A stretch of 28,135 bases of DNA from an uncultured Hungatella sp. (lineage in GTDB: Bacteria; Bacillota; Clostridia; Lachnospirales; Lachnospiraceae): positions 1-28,135 of the forward strand of contig CAJUPP010000050.1 of NCBI GenBank assembly GCA_910588325.1, in the 5' to 3' direction. The position numbers and the translations under genes were made by a program. A model generated the notes under the pieces. The model did not search any database and was not told the origin of the DNA. It was given only the letters and a program-made list of their open reading frames with translations. Below are positions 1-8,328 of the stretch, piece by piece (position 1 is the stretch's first letter; each line of letters opens with the position of its first letter).

Positions 1-53
1 CCCGCGGCCTCGACCTTGGCAAGGTCGCGCTCCACCAACTGAGCCACTCGCGC
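1..53 (-). tRNA. tRNA-Gly (GCC), 5' part only
   Basis: Read on the minus strand, the sequence starts with the acceptor arm GCGCGAG at 53-47. A D-arm (GCTC...GAGC type) follows, then an anticodon stem CGACC/GGTCG enclosing TTGCCAA, which gives anticodon GCC (complement at 18-20). The variable loop and the start of the T arm follow, and the gene is then cut by the window edge, so the T loop and 3' acceptor strand are not visible. The sequence closely matches the usual bacterial tRNA-Gly(GCC) pattern. It would decode GGC and GGU. Confidence 0.93.
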
Positions 54-79
54 TAATTTCTATAAATCTAACAATATCT

Positions 80-108
80 ATTTTACCACACCTTTCGTAA
101 AAAATCAA
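80..108 (-). promoter_or_regulatory. Promoter of tRNA-Gly
   Basis: On the minus strand a TTGATT -35 (103-108) and a TAAAAT -10 (80-85) are separated by 17 bases. The -10 lies 26 bases before the first tRNA base. The two boxes are close to consensus and the spacing is ideal, so this is likely the sigma-A promoter of the tRNA gene. Confidence 0.7.
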
Positions 109-174
109 GTTGAAGTTTGCTTTGTTTCCAGCTTATTTTTCACACGCTATAGAGGACAGAAAAACGTCCTTCAT

Positions 175-312
175 CTATACTTGAAAAATTTTATTGGCAA
201 ATATTTTTACCCTTGATTTTTCAAGAGTCTTCGACCTGTCCCTCACCGCCACACTGGGATCTCTAACCAGCCTGGGCATTGATGGAAGGATTTTGCCACC
301 ATCAGTTTCCAT
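175..312 (-). other. Short open frame of unknown status (45 codons)
   Basis: An ATG at 310-312 opens a 45-residue frame that begins METDGGKILPSMPRLVRD and ends at a TAG at 175-177. The frame stays open further upstream into the 3' end of the mannosidase gene. I see no ribosome binding site. The composition is basic and not membrane-like. I do not recognise a domain. It resembles short hypothetical proteins that I associate with intergenic sequences of Lachnospiraceae, so it may be part of a dispersed repeat rather than a gene. Otherwise the stretch 54-341 holds only the tRNA promoter and a weak AGGAC/GTCCT inverted repeat at about 153-170. Confidence 0.2.
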
Positions 313-341
313 AAACCAGAAAGTTTCAATACAAGAGCATC

Positions 342-2750
342 TTATCTTATATCATATACACTGTATATTTTCAAATGTTCTGCAGAACCTTTCAATATCT
401 GAATAACCGTCCTCCCCTTTTCCATATCAAAATAATTATCACTTAATAAAAGAGCACAGTCATCCGAATCGATTGTCACGCCTTTGGCATAACAGCTGGC
501 ATCAATCATGATTTCTTTGCCGTTAACGGTAACGTTCAGTTTTGGATCTTCAAAGTGGTAATGCTTCGGGGCTGTAAACAGGGTGCTTCCTTCTGAAACC
601 GTTTTTCCTTCGATCTGAAACATATAATTTAAATGATAATCCAAAAATGGAATATCTCCAAAGTCCATCTCCGTTAACCAGAGGCTTGAAAATGGTTCCA
701 CTTCTATTTCTTCTGAGCCGCGTTGAATGATTTCGCTTCTCTGATTCCGCAGCGACCAGAATACTATGCCTTTTATCTTACTTTGCGTCTCATTGGCAAC
801 AGATAGCCGGGCCTTGTTCACAATCTCCCCCGGCTCGCTGATGATTGCCTTTTTGACCGTGGTTTCACTTGTTTCCTCACAAGAAATCATAACCGGCGCA
901 AAAAATCTTTTGGCATAATAGTGGAGGGCTTTCCATCTGCCATAATAATCAATGGATGCCCAGGAGGCCCCTGGCCATATGTCATTCAGCTGCCAGTAAA
1001 TTGCCCCCATACACCGCCCACGGTTCCGCCGCCAATGCTCAACTCCATATTTCACTGCCTCTGCCTGGAGAAGCTGAGATGCATATACAACCATTTCAAA
1101 GCTGGCGGGATATAGAAAGGTTTTTGACATATACATCATAATTCTGCCGTTAGCATCCGCATTTCTCTGATGCATTTCCATAACTCTGGAATAGATATTC
1201 CAATCTTCCGGTTCTGAAAATGACCGGATAGTCTTCATAGATGGAAATGCCTGAAATCCAAACTCCGAGACATACCGGTAAAAATGCTTTCTGTAGTCGG
1301 AAAACGGTGCTCCCCCATGCCACACATCCCAATCATGAATATCACCAGCATCTTCCGCATTGGGCCTGTAAAAAGAACCGCCTGAAGACGGAGATGCCGG
1401 CCAATAGAATGTCCCCGGATCCTCTTCTCTAAGCACATGGGGAATAATATGTTCAAACAGCCGAATATAGAAAGCCTTTGTCTGTTCATTTCCATCATAT
1501 TTTTCTTCCAGTGCATACATTTCCATCTCGTTATTGCCACACCAAATCCCTAGCGAGGCGTGATGGCGTATCCGCCGGATGTTGTCCTTCAATTCATGGA
1601 TAATGTTCTCCTCAAAATCAAAGGTCACTTCATAATTTGCACAGCTGAACATAAAATCCTGCCACACAACCAGCCCCAGTTCATCGCAAATATCATAAAA
1701 TGCATCCGATGGGTACATTCCGCCTCCCCACACGCGAATCGTATTAAAATGTGCTGCTTTGCAGCTTTCCAGCAGCTTTCTGGTTCTTTCAGGAGTAATT
1801 CTGCTAACTATATTATCCTCTGGAATATAATCTGCCCCCATGGCAAAAAAAGGCTGTCCATTGATACATTCTTCAAAGCTTTCACCCCACTGGTCTTTCT
1901 CACGTCGTATTGTCACAGTCCGAAGCCCGATTCTTTTAACAGACCGGTCGATTGTCCTGTCTTCCCGCCTCAGCTCGACGCAGAGGGTATATAGGGGCTG
2001 TTCTCCCAAACCATTGGGCCACCACAATCTTGGCTCTTCTACACGGATCTCCTGATTCTTTCCTTCATACACTGTATTGCCTTCCGGATCCGCAAAAGAA
2101 ATATGAATATCTGCATCGTGCGTCTGAATTACATCGATGGATAACAGAACCTCTCCCCAATGGTGCGTCTGGTGAATCCGAATATCTTCAATCAACGAAT
2201 CGCAGACCCCGATCAATTCTATATGGCTCCATATCCCGGCATCCGGAAGACGCGGCCCCCAATCCCATCCAAACATACAGTGCGGTTTTCTTAAATGCGG
2301 AAACCCCCGCATGGCGTAATCTGTGCCTCCTGCATGATACCTTTTGTCTTGTTCCTTTATGTAGTTGATTGGCGAAGAAATCTTGATTCGTATTTCATTA
2401 TTTTCATCAGATAAAATATCTGGCAGCTCGTATTTCCATGTCCGGTGAAAATTATTAGCACATCCAATCCATGTTCCGTTAATATAAATCTGGCACAACG
2501 TGTCCAAGCCTTCACAGCAAAGGATTATCGTATCGGCCTTCCTGAGTTCCAAAGGCACCGCAAAGCTTCTGCTGTATTCAAAATCCTGTTTCATAAGTTC
2601 CAATGCCTTCTGCTCATTATCCCTATAATAAGGATCCTCCATAAGTCGGTTTTCAAGCAGTGCCGAATAAACAGAACCAGGAACCTTTGCTTCTACCTGT
2701 TGCCCCTGAACCTGCAGCTGCCATATTCCATCTAAACTGTATGTTAACAT
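342..2750 (-). CDS. GH2 family beta-mannosidase
   Basis: This 802-residue glycoside hydrolase most likely removes terminal beta-linked mannose from small oligosaccharides such as mannobiose or N-glycan core fragments. An N-terminal sugar-binding jelly-roll (about 1-185, with the family-typical FGWDWGPRLPD at 160-170) is followed by an immunoglobulin-like domain (about 190-285) and a TIM barrel. The catalytic acid/base is E408 in WCGNNE. The nucleophile is E496 in SEFGFQ, and the long spacing between them is normal for GH2 mannosidases. There is no signal peptide, so it acts in the cytoplasm on imported sugar. The ATG is preceded by GGGGG five bases upstream, directly after the dhaK relic. It is the last gene of the apparent operon. 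The catalytic residues favour mannosidase over beta-galactosidase or glucuronidase, but the exact linkage is not visible. Confidence 0.9.
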   Translation of the reverse strand: MLTYSLDGIWQLQVQGQQVEAKVPGSVYSALLENRLMEDPYYRDNEQKALELMKQDFEYSRSFAVPLELRKADTIILCCEGLDTLCQIYINGTWIGCANNFHRTWKYELPDILSDENNEIRIKISSPINYIKEQDKRYHAGGTDYAMRGFPHLRKPHCMFGWDWGPRLPDAGIWSHIELIGVCDSLIEDIRIHQTHHWGEVLLSIDVIQTHDADIHISFADPEGNTVYEGKNQEIRVEEPRLWWPNGLGEQPLYTLCVELRREDRTIDRSVKRIGLRTVTIRREKDQWGESFEECINGQPFFAMGADYIPEDNIVSRITPERTRKLLESCKAAHFNTIRVWGGGMYPSDAFYDICDELGLVVWQDFMFSCANYEVTFDFEENIIHELKDNIRRIRHHASLGIWCGNNEMEMYALEEKYDGNEQTKAFYIRLFEHIIPHVLREEDPGTFYWPASPSSGGSFYRPNAEDAGDIHDWDVWHGGAPFSDYRKHFYRYVSEFGFQAFPSMKTIRSFSEPEDWNIYSRVMEMHQRNADANGRIMMYMSKTFLYPASFEMVVYASQLLQAEAVKYGVEHWRRNRGRCMGAIYWQLNDIWPGASWASIDYYGRWKALHYYAKRFFAPVMISCEETSETTVKKAIISEPGEIVNKARLSVANETQSKIKGIVFWSLRNQRSEIIQRGSEEIEVEPFSSLWLTEMDFGDIPFLDYHLNYMFQIEGKTVSEGSTLFTAPKHYHFEDPKLNVTVNGKEIMIDASCYAKGVTIDSDDCALLLSDNYFDMEKGRTVIQILKGSAEHLKIYSVYDIR

Positions 2751-2763
2751 CTGATCCCCCTAT

Positions 2764-3143
2764 TCTATGTCTCTGCAGCAGATGCCGCTCCCTGATTGGC
2801 TGATTCCGTTCTATTCTGCCAGCCTCTCCCCTCCGCTTTTTGTACTCCTGTCTGGAAGCAATTGCAATGTCAGCCGATACTTTTACCACAGCCGTTTTTA
2901 TTCCCTCCATTTCCAGAATCTCCGACGCCATGTCAAAATTCATATTGTCCCCAAAATAGTTTCCAAAAAGAAACAAGATCCCCTGTTCATGCTATAATAC
3001 CTACCTTTCCTGGAATCCCGCTTCTGTGAATCAGCGCTCCTGGTATTTCTATTTTCCTTCTCATAAAATCCCGGATAAGCCTTATAGATCCCGTCCAGGC
3101 TGTTATCTCCAAAATGATGGCTGTGATTCATACACTTTTTCAT
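2764..3143 (-). pseudogene. Decayed dhaK (dihydroxyacetone kinase, DhaK domain) relic
   Basis: An ATG at 3141-3143 with an upstream GGAAAGGAAAG starts MKKCMNHSHHFGDNSLDG, which matches the DhaK N terminus, and continues to a recognisable LDGIYKAYPGF. In another frame, starting at about 2979, LFLFGNYFGDNMNFDMASEI and IKTAVVKVSADIAI match the DhaK segment around its GNYxGDxxNFDxA motif, ending near a KKRRGEAG motif and a degenerate GAAAE-like stretch. The glycine-rich GGGSGH segment between the two pieces is missing. So is everything after roughly residue 170, including the region of the histidine that binds dihydroxyacetone covalently. A normal DhaK is about 330 residues, and this relic spans about 380 bases in two frames. 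It lies between the glycyl-radical enzyme and the mannosidase in operon orientation. Confidence 0.78.
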
Positions 3144-3202
3144 ATGCTTTCTCTTTCCTTTCCAGAATGCAGACATGCCTTGATGATATCTGTCACAAAT
3201 TG

Positions 3203-5530
3203 TTAGAAAAACCCCGCCTCCGCCTTTCGGATATGATGTTCCTGCTGCTCCGGGCTGAGCATGGTAAAATAGGCAGACCAGCCTCCCATCCTCACCCTCA
3301 GATCCTTATATTGTTCCGGATTCTTCTGGGCGTCTCTTAAAATATGGGCATCCGCCACACTGATTGTCAAAAGATTGCCTCCCATTTCCACAAAGGTGTC
3401 CATAATTCCCACAAGCCGCCGGGTTCCCTCCTGACCTTTCACATACTGCTCCGACATTCCCAGATCCAGGGGGGAGCCTAAGGGGATTACGTCCAGATTC
3501 ATCTTCGTAAAAGATAAAAGGGCCCCGGTAATTCCCCTTGTCATAGCCCCTGCAGACGGGGAAAAATTACTTGCCACCTGCTCTGCGGCAAGTCTTCCAT
3601 CCGGACTGGCTCCCGTTCCGTTTCCGACGGCAATGTACCAGGAAAAGGTTCCGATTCCCGGCATAAACTTCATCTCAGAATGTTTTCTGTCAATCGCCTC
3701 CATGATTCTTGAATAGTCTTTCGTCAGCCGCATCCCCATAACATCCGCTTCCTCTTCATTGGCTCCGTATTTGGGGCAGGATGCCAGCCTGCTCCTCAGC
3801 TTTTCATAGCCCTTAAAATTGTGGTCAATGGCCTCTTCCACCGTCTCAAGGCTGCAATATTTTTCCTCAAACACCACTTTTTTAATGGCTGTCAGCGAAT
3901 CAATGGTATGACTGATCCCTTCTGCAATGGTTCCTCCTAAGATAAAACGGGCTCCCATCTCGGTCATATCCAGCCCCTTTTCCACCGGTCCGTCTAGAAA
4001 AGCCGACAACAGAGGAACCGGTGCCACGATAGACCGAAGATGCTGTGTTTCCACCATATGCTCTGCAGATGTCTCCATCACCAGCCGAAGATTATCCAGA
4101 ACCCGTTGATACAGTTCATCAAAGGTCTTGATCTCACGTACATCCCCCTGGTCCGGCACTTCCTCTTTTCCGTCAATGTGGCATCTTCCATGGTTCAGAG
4201 CCCACTCAAGACATTTTAATGTATTCAGCTTGGTAAAATAAAAATCCGTTTTCCCGGGAAGCAGGCACTCCCAGCACCCGTTATTGGCATAATCCCTGGC
4301 TGACACAAGATCCACGCCAAAATGGGTATACGCCTTGATAACCGTCTCGTCATTATACAGACAGGGCAGGCCGCCGCCAGTCTTCAGGGTAACGGCGATC
4401 TGTTTTTTCAAAAATTCCGGGGTCTTTTTATGAAGCCTTACCGACAGTACCGGATTCGTCATCCTCATCCTTCGGAATGATTCTATTATCATCACGGTCA
4501 GCAGATTGGTTCCGTCTTCCCCGGTCTCAGGAATCAGTCCGCCTACCATAACATTTTGGTTCCAATGGTTGATCGCATCTACCGTGTCTCTCACATTATA
4601 TCTCTGATGCCCGATGTCATATAGCTTCCGTTCTTCCCACTGTTTGTCAAACCGTTTCTGGCGCATTTCCAGATCCATCATCTGGGCGGCCGTCTCATTA
4701 TCCTGGGATCGCTCATTGAATTTCAGCATGTAGCAGTCCGTAATCTCCTGCGCCTCTTCTACAGATAATCTCCCCTCCTCCAGATCCTTCTCCAAAAACG
4801 GATACAAGTATTGGTCCGGGCGACCGACAGCCAGGTAGTTATCTGTCAGCTGAAGGGCCAGATGAAGAAGCCATGCCGATTGGCAGGCTTCAAAAAATGT
4901 TCTGGGCGGATTCACCGGAACCCAGCCAAGCGCCTCCGCCGCCTGCAGCAGCTCTCTTCTTCTCCCTTCATTCTGGCAGTGATCCGCCTTCTTAAGAAGC
5001 ATGGCCGCATGATTGGCTGCAAACTGTTCAAGTCCTTCCAGAGAGATCCTGGCGGCCGTCATAAAATCCCTGCTTTTCCTGTTTTCATTCTGTTTTAGCT
5101 GTCTGTCAATCCGTGACTTTATTCTGGATGTTCCCAGCTTCAAAAGCCGGTTATAGTCTGGAGAAATGTGTCCGAACATGGAATAAATGCCGAAACCATA
5201 CTTTTCCCCCTCCTCCTTCTCCTGGGGAAATGCAAATTCCGGCAGATCATAGGTATTTACCAGTTTTTCCTCTCTCAATGTAAAACATCCGGCGAAAATC
5301 TGTCCCTCCCAGATCCCACAGGGAGCGCATTCCAGCTTCCTCTTCTCTGCCATCGCCTTTCTGATTATTACAGGCAGCTTTCCTGTTTCCTCGTTCAAGA
5401 CCGGCTCCATGCTTCCTGTTTTCTCATTGACAGACAACATATTGTCCCGTGTCTCACGAATCAGGAACGCCACCCGCTCCGACGGAACGCTGGCTATAAT
5501 TTGTTCTGCATATGTCTCAATATCAATCAT
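3203..5530 (-). CDS. Glycyl-radical enzyme, probable dehydratase/lyase of unknown substrate
   Basis: This 775-residue protein has the full length of a PFL-superfamily enzyme. The glycyl-radical loop near the C terminus reads RVRMGGWSAYF, with the radical on G750, 25 residues from the end. The thiyl-radical cysteine is C419 in NNGCWEC, with E421 two residues on. This is the GCxE arrangement of dehydratases and C-S, C-N or C-C lyases, not the Cys-Cys pair of pyruvate formate-lyase. GHISPDYNRLLKLG (120-133) and VGRPDQYLYPFLEKD (235-249) are family-typical. The tryptophan between C419 and E421 and the MGG before W751 differ from the glycerol, propanediol, choline and isethionate enzymes as I recall them. 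A GGAGAG site precedes the ATG. The activase gene ends 27 bases upstream and the two are surely co-expressed. The enzyme acts anaerobically in the cytoplasm. The substrate is probably a polyol or sugar derivative brought in by the operon transporter, which is an inference. Confidence 0.9.
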   Translation of the reverse strand: MIDIETYAEQIIASVPSERVAFLIRETRDNMLSVNEKTGSMEPVLNEETGKLPVIIRKAMAEKRKLECAPCGIWEGQIFAGCFTLREEKLVNTYDLPEFAFPQEKEEGEKYGFGIYSMFGHISPDYNRLLKLGTSRIKSRIDRQLKQNENRKSRDFMTAARISLEGLEQFAANHAAMLLKKADHCQNEGRRRELLQAAEALGWVPVNPPRTFFEACQSAWLLHLALQLTDNYLAVGRPDQYLYPFLEKDLEEGRLSVEEAQEITDCYMLKFNERSQDNETAAQMMDLEMRQKRFDKQWEERKLYDIGHQRYNVRDTVDAINHWNQNVMVGGLIPETGEDGTNLLTVMIIESFRRMRMTNPVLSVRLHKKTPEFLKKQIAVTLKTGGGLPCLYNDETVIKAYTHFGVDLVSARDYANNGCWECLLPGKTDFYFTKLNTLKCLEWALNHGRCHIDGKEEVPDQGDVREIKTFDELYQRVLDNLRLVMETSAEHMVETQHLRSIVAPVPLLSAFLDGPVEKGLDMTEMGARFILGGTIAEGISHTIDSLTAIKKVVFEEKYCSLETVEEAIDHNFKGYEKLRSRLASCPKYGANEEEADVMGMRLTKDYSRIMEAIDRKHSEMKFMPGIGTFSWYIAVGNGTGASPDGRLAAEQVASNFSPSAGAMTRGITGALLSFTKMNLDVIPLGSPLDLGMSEQYVKGQEGTRRLVGIMDTFVEMGGNLLTISVADAHILRDAQKNPEQYKDLRVRMGGWSAYFTMLSPEQQEHHIRKAEAGFF

Positions 5531-5557
5531 TGTCTCTCTCCTGCCTTTGCCCCTTTT

Positions 5558-6466
5558 TTACCCCATAATAAACACTTTGATTCCCTTTGGAGCCTTTTTC
5601 TTATACCCCTCCAGCTTCTCTATATCCATGGTTTTCTCACCCAGCGTATAAGCCCTTCCACACCACTCATACTTTGCGCCGGCTGACGTGTTGTACGGGA
5701 GAAAATGAACCTCGCGGATCCTGTTTTCACAGGCCGTCTCATATAAAGCCTCTATGTTCTCCTGCGTATCCGTAATTCCTGGTATGATCGGAATCCGAAG
5801 CACAATTTGATCTGTCACCCTCCTTAACTGCTTCAAATTCTGCAGCACCACATCCACGTCTCCTCCTATCCAGTGCCGGAACGTCTCTGGGTCCCCCAGT
5901 TTATAATCATAAAAAAACACGTCCGTATGCTCCGCCATTTCCAGAAGCTTTTTTGTGTCTCCGTATCCGGAGGTTTCAATAATTGTATGGATCTTCTCCT
6001 CCTTCAGAAGCTTTAAAATCTCCGTGACAAAATCAGCCTGAGTTAATACTTCTCCGCCGCTTATGGTGACTCCACCGCCACTGTTTTTAAAGAAAGGCTT
6101 GTCTGCCGCCACTTCACTGACAACCTGATCTGCTGTATAGCTCTTTCCCGATATCGTAAGCGCCCCTTGGTTACACACCTGAGTGCAAGCTCCGCATACG
6201 CTGCACATCTCCCTCTGGAATACCCGTTTTTCGCCTTCTATCCTTTGCGCGCCGGTTTTACATTCCGATACGCACAGCCCGCACTGGCTGCAGCGGCTGG
6301 CTGCAAACAAAATCTGCGGTCCGTTTTTCTGTGATTCCGGAGAATGGCACCATTCACAGTGAAGAGGGCAGCCTTTCACATAGACACAGGTCCGTATTCC
6401 TTTTCCGTCATGAACCACAAAATGGTCGATATCAAAAATGATTCCCTGTATGTTTTTCTTTTCCAT
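5558..6466 (-). CDS. Glycyl-radical enzyme activating enzyme (radical SAM)
   Basis: This 302-residue protein is a radical SAM activase that uses S-adenosylmethionine to place the glycyl radical on the partner enzyme encoded just downstream. The cluster motif CPLHCEWC uses C33, C37 and C40. An inserted ferredoxin-like domain carries two further four-cysteine sets (C59/C62/C65/C69 and C88/C91/C94/C98). This is typical of activases of GCxE-type enzymes and absent from the short pyruvate formate-lyase activase. TISGGEVLTQ (134-143) is the SAM-binding GGE motif. The start codon lies one base after the stop of the epimerase-like gene, which suggests translational coupling. Confidence 0.95.
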   Translation of the reverse strand: MEKKNIQGIIFDIDHFVVHDGKGIRTCVYVKGCPLHCEWCHSPESQKNGPQILFAASRCSQCGLCVSECKTGAQRIEGEKRVFQREMCSVCGACTQVCNQGALTISGKSYTADQVVSEVAADKPFFKNSGGGVTISGGEVLTQADFVTEILKLLKEEKIHTIIETSGYGDTKKLLEMAEHTDVFFYDYKLGDPETFRHWIGGDVDVVLQNLKQLRRVTDQIVLRIPIIPGITDTQENIEALYETACENRIREVHFLPYNTSAGAKYEWCGRAYTLGEKTMDIEKLEGYKKKAPKGIKVFIMG

Positions 6467-6467
6467 G

Positions 6468-7427
6468 TTAAACTGTTATGATTTTCCTTTCCAGCATGCT
6501 GAACACGCATTCTTCCACCGCCTGCATAATCGTATACCTTGGCTTATATCCGAGCAGGTGAACTGCTTTTTCAATGCTATAGTTGTCACTATGGGTTAGA
6601 TGCGACAATGTACTGTTGATATAGCTTTCCACAGCGGTGTATTCACACCACTCTTTCCATGGAAGATACCGAATACAGGGTTCTTTGCCGAACCATTGGT
6701 ACGTCGCCTCCGCAAACCCCCGCAGTGTCATTGCATACGGTGCCGCGGCGTGGAAACTTTCCCCCAGGGCCTGGTTTCGGTGTATGATGGCGCGCATAAA
6801 TACCTGAGCTGCATCATCTGCATGAACATGGTGAACTGTCTCCATTCCCAGATGAGGAAGGGCAATCTCTTCCCCTCTTCCAATCCTCTGAAAGACAAGA
6901 GGATCCAGATTTCCGGCAGGATTAATGCAGGTCCAGCCCGGTCCTGTGAGATGCCCCGGCATAATAACCGTCTCCGGAACCCCACCCCTCCTGTACTGTT
7001 CATGGAGAAACGCCTCGCTTCCCGCTTTATTTACTCCATAATTCTCCAGAGGATGCCTGGGAATATCCTCTGTAGCCGGAACCGTTGTCGCATGTCCATG
7101 GACCCAGATGGATGCGTTAAACAGATAGTGGCTGATATTGGTATATTTCAGGGCGTCAATTATCTGATAGGTGCTTTCTGTCTTGTCATTAATCAGATCA
7201 ACTACAATATCCGGATTCAATGCAGCAATTTTCTTTCCAAAAGTCCCCCGTTCTTCTTCCTCATTCCTGTCCAGGATAATCTTCTCCACATCGTTCCAGG
7301 CATAACTTTTTTTAACAGGCTGCCTTAGTCCTCTCGATATACTGATAACCCGGTATTCTGCTTTCACAAGCCTTGGCACCAGATAACTTCCAATCCGTCC
7401 GGTTCCGCCGATAAGTACCACCTTCAT
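6468..7427 (-). CDS. NAD-dependent epimerase/dehydratase family protein (extended SDR)
   Basis: This 319-residue protein has an N-terminal Rossmann fold with GGTGRIGSYL (7-16), and S106 in NASIWVHG with Y130 and K134 in YGVNK, the catalytic triad of extended short-chain dehydrogenases. C-terminal segments resemble NDP-sugar epimerases and reductases. It could oxidise or epimerise a sugar or polyol; the substrate cannot be read from the sequence. It sits between the transporter genes and the glycyl-radical pair, so it probably acts on the imported compound before or after the radical step. The start has a GGGG Shine-Dalgarno, 61 bases after the permease stop. Confidence 0.82.
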   Translation of the reverse strand: MKVVLIGGTGRIGSYLVPRLVKAEYRVISISRGLRQPVKKSYAWNDVEKIILDRNEEEERGTFGKKIAALNPDIVVDLINDKTESTYQIIDALKYTNISHYLFNASIWVHGHATTVPATEDIPRHPLENYGVNKAGSEAFLHEQYRRGGVPETVIMPGHLTGPGWTCINPAGNLDPLVFQRIGRGEEIALPHLGMETVHHVHADDAAQVFMRAIIHRNQALGESFHAAAPYAMTLRGFAEATYQWFGKEPCIRYLPWKEWCEYTAVESYINSTLSHLTHSDNYSIEKAVHLLGYKPRYTIMQAVEECVFSMLERKIITV

Positions 7428-7488
7428 GAATATCCCCTGCCCTTTCTGTCAATTCCCGTTTCATTCCTTTTTGCTGTTTGGTATCTGC

Positions 7489-8316
7489 TTACTGTTTCAT
7501 TCCGCTTACAGCGATACTCTGTACAATATGTTTTTGAAGCAATAAAAACATAATGGTTAATGGAATTGCGCTGATTACGGCTACAGCCATCCTGGGTCCA
7601 TAATATATCTCTCCCTGTTGTGCATTGAACAGAGAAACCCCCACGGAAATCACCTGCTTTTTCTGACTCTTTATCACTACCAGCGGCCACAGATAACTAT
7701 TCCAATTGCTTAAAATCTGCAGAATCGACAACGTTGCGATCAGCGGTTTCGACAGCGGAATAACAATCTCAAAAAAGATCTTCCACTCGCTGGCCCCGTC
7801 AATATATGCCGACTCCCGCAGCGAATCCGGAATTGCGCCAATATTCTGCCTTGCAAAAAAGATCCCATACACATATGCACAGGCTCCCAGCAGCAAAGGC
7901 GCATATGTGTCCAGAAGCCCCCACTGTTTGTATTGCAGGTACAGAGGAATCATCCTGGACTCGAAAGGAATCATCATAACTGCCAGCATAAAAATAAACC
8001 AGAATTTCTTCCCTGCAAAATTCCCCTTTGCAAAGGCGTACCCACAGGCCAGTGCAAAAAATACTGCCAGAAATGTATGGACCGCCGTGACAAAGATGGT
8101 ATTGGCATAGTACCTGAATAATGGTATGGTGTTAAACACTACCTTATAGTTAAACATTGACGGCTCATGAGGGACCAGTGAAAATTGAGGAAGGGCATTC
8201 AGGGCCTTTCTGTCAAAAGACAGGGAAACACACCAAAGCAACGGTATCAAGATAATGACAAGCAGTACTGCCAGAATGACCGCCAGCAGAACACGCTTTA
8301 TTTTCCTTGACTTCAT
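7489..8316 (-). CDS. Carbohydrate ABC transporter permease (MalG-like)
   Basis: This 275-residue inner-membrane protein has about six hydrophobic segments (the first at about 8-30). It carries the cytoplasmic EAA loop ESAYIDGASEWKIFFEIVIP at 168-187, the ATPase contact of CUT1 sugar permeases. It starts 12 bases after the preceding permease with a GGAGGTGG site. With the neighbouring permease it should form the heterodimeric channel. No ATPase gene is present, so a shared MsmK/MalK-type ATPase encoded elsewhere is likely. Confidence 0.94.
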   Translation of the reverse strand: MKSRKIKRVLLAVILAVLLVIILIPLLWCVSLSFDRKALNALPQFSLVPHEPSMFNYKVVFNTIPLFRYYANTIFVTAVHTFLAVFFALACGYAFAKGNFAGKKFWFIFMLAVMMIPFESRMIPLYLQYKQWGLLDTYAPLLLGACAYVYGIFFARQNIGAIPDSLRESAYIDGASEWKIFFEIVIPLSKPLIATLSILQILSNWNSYLWPLVVIKSQKKQVISVGVSLFNAQQGEIYYGPRMAVAVISAIPLTIMFLLLQKHIVQSIAVSGMKQ

Positions 8317-8328
8317 ATTCCACCTCCA

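Noticed and set aside
3203..5530. Pyruvate formate-lyase
   Set aside because: The active site has one cysteine followed by Trp-Glu (GCWE), not the adjacent Cys-Cys pair, and the activase carries two extra cluster motifs, so it is a GCxE-type enzyme.
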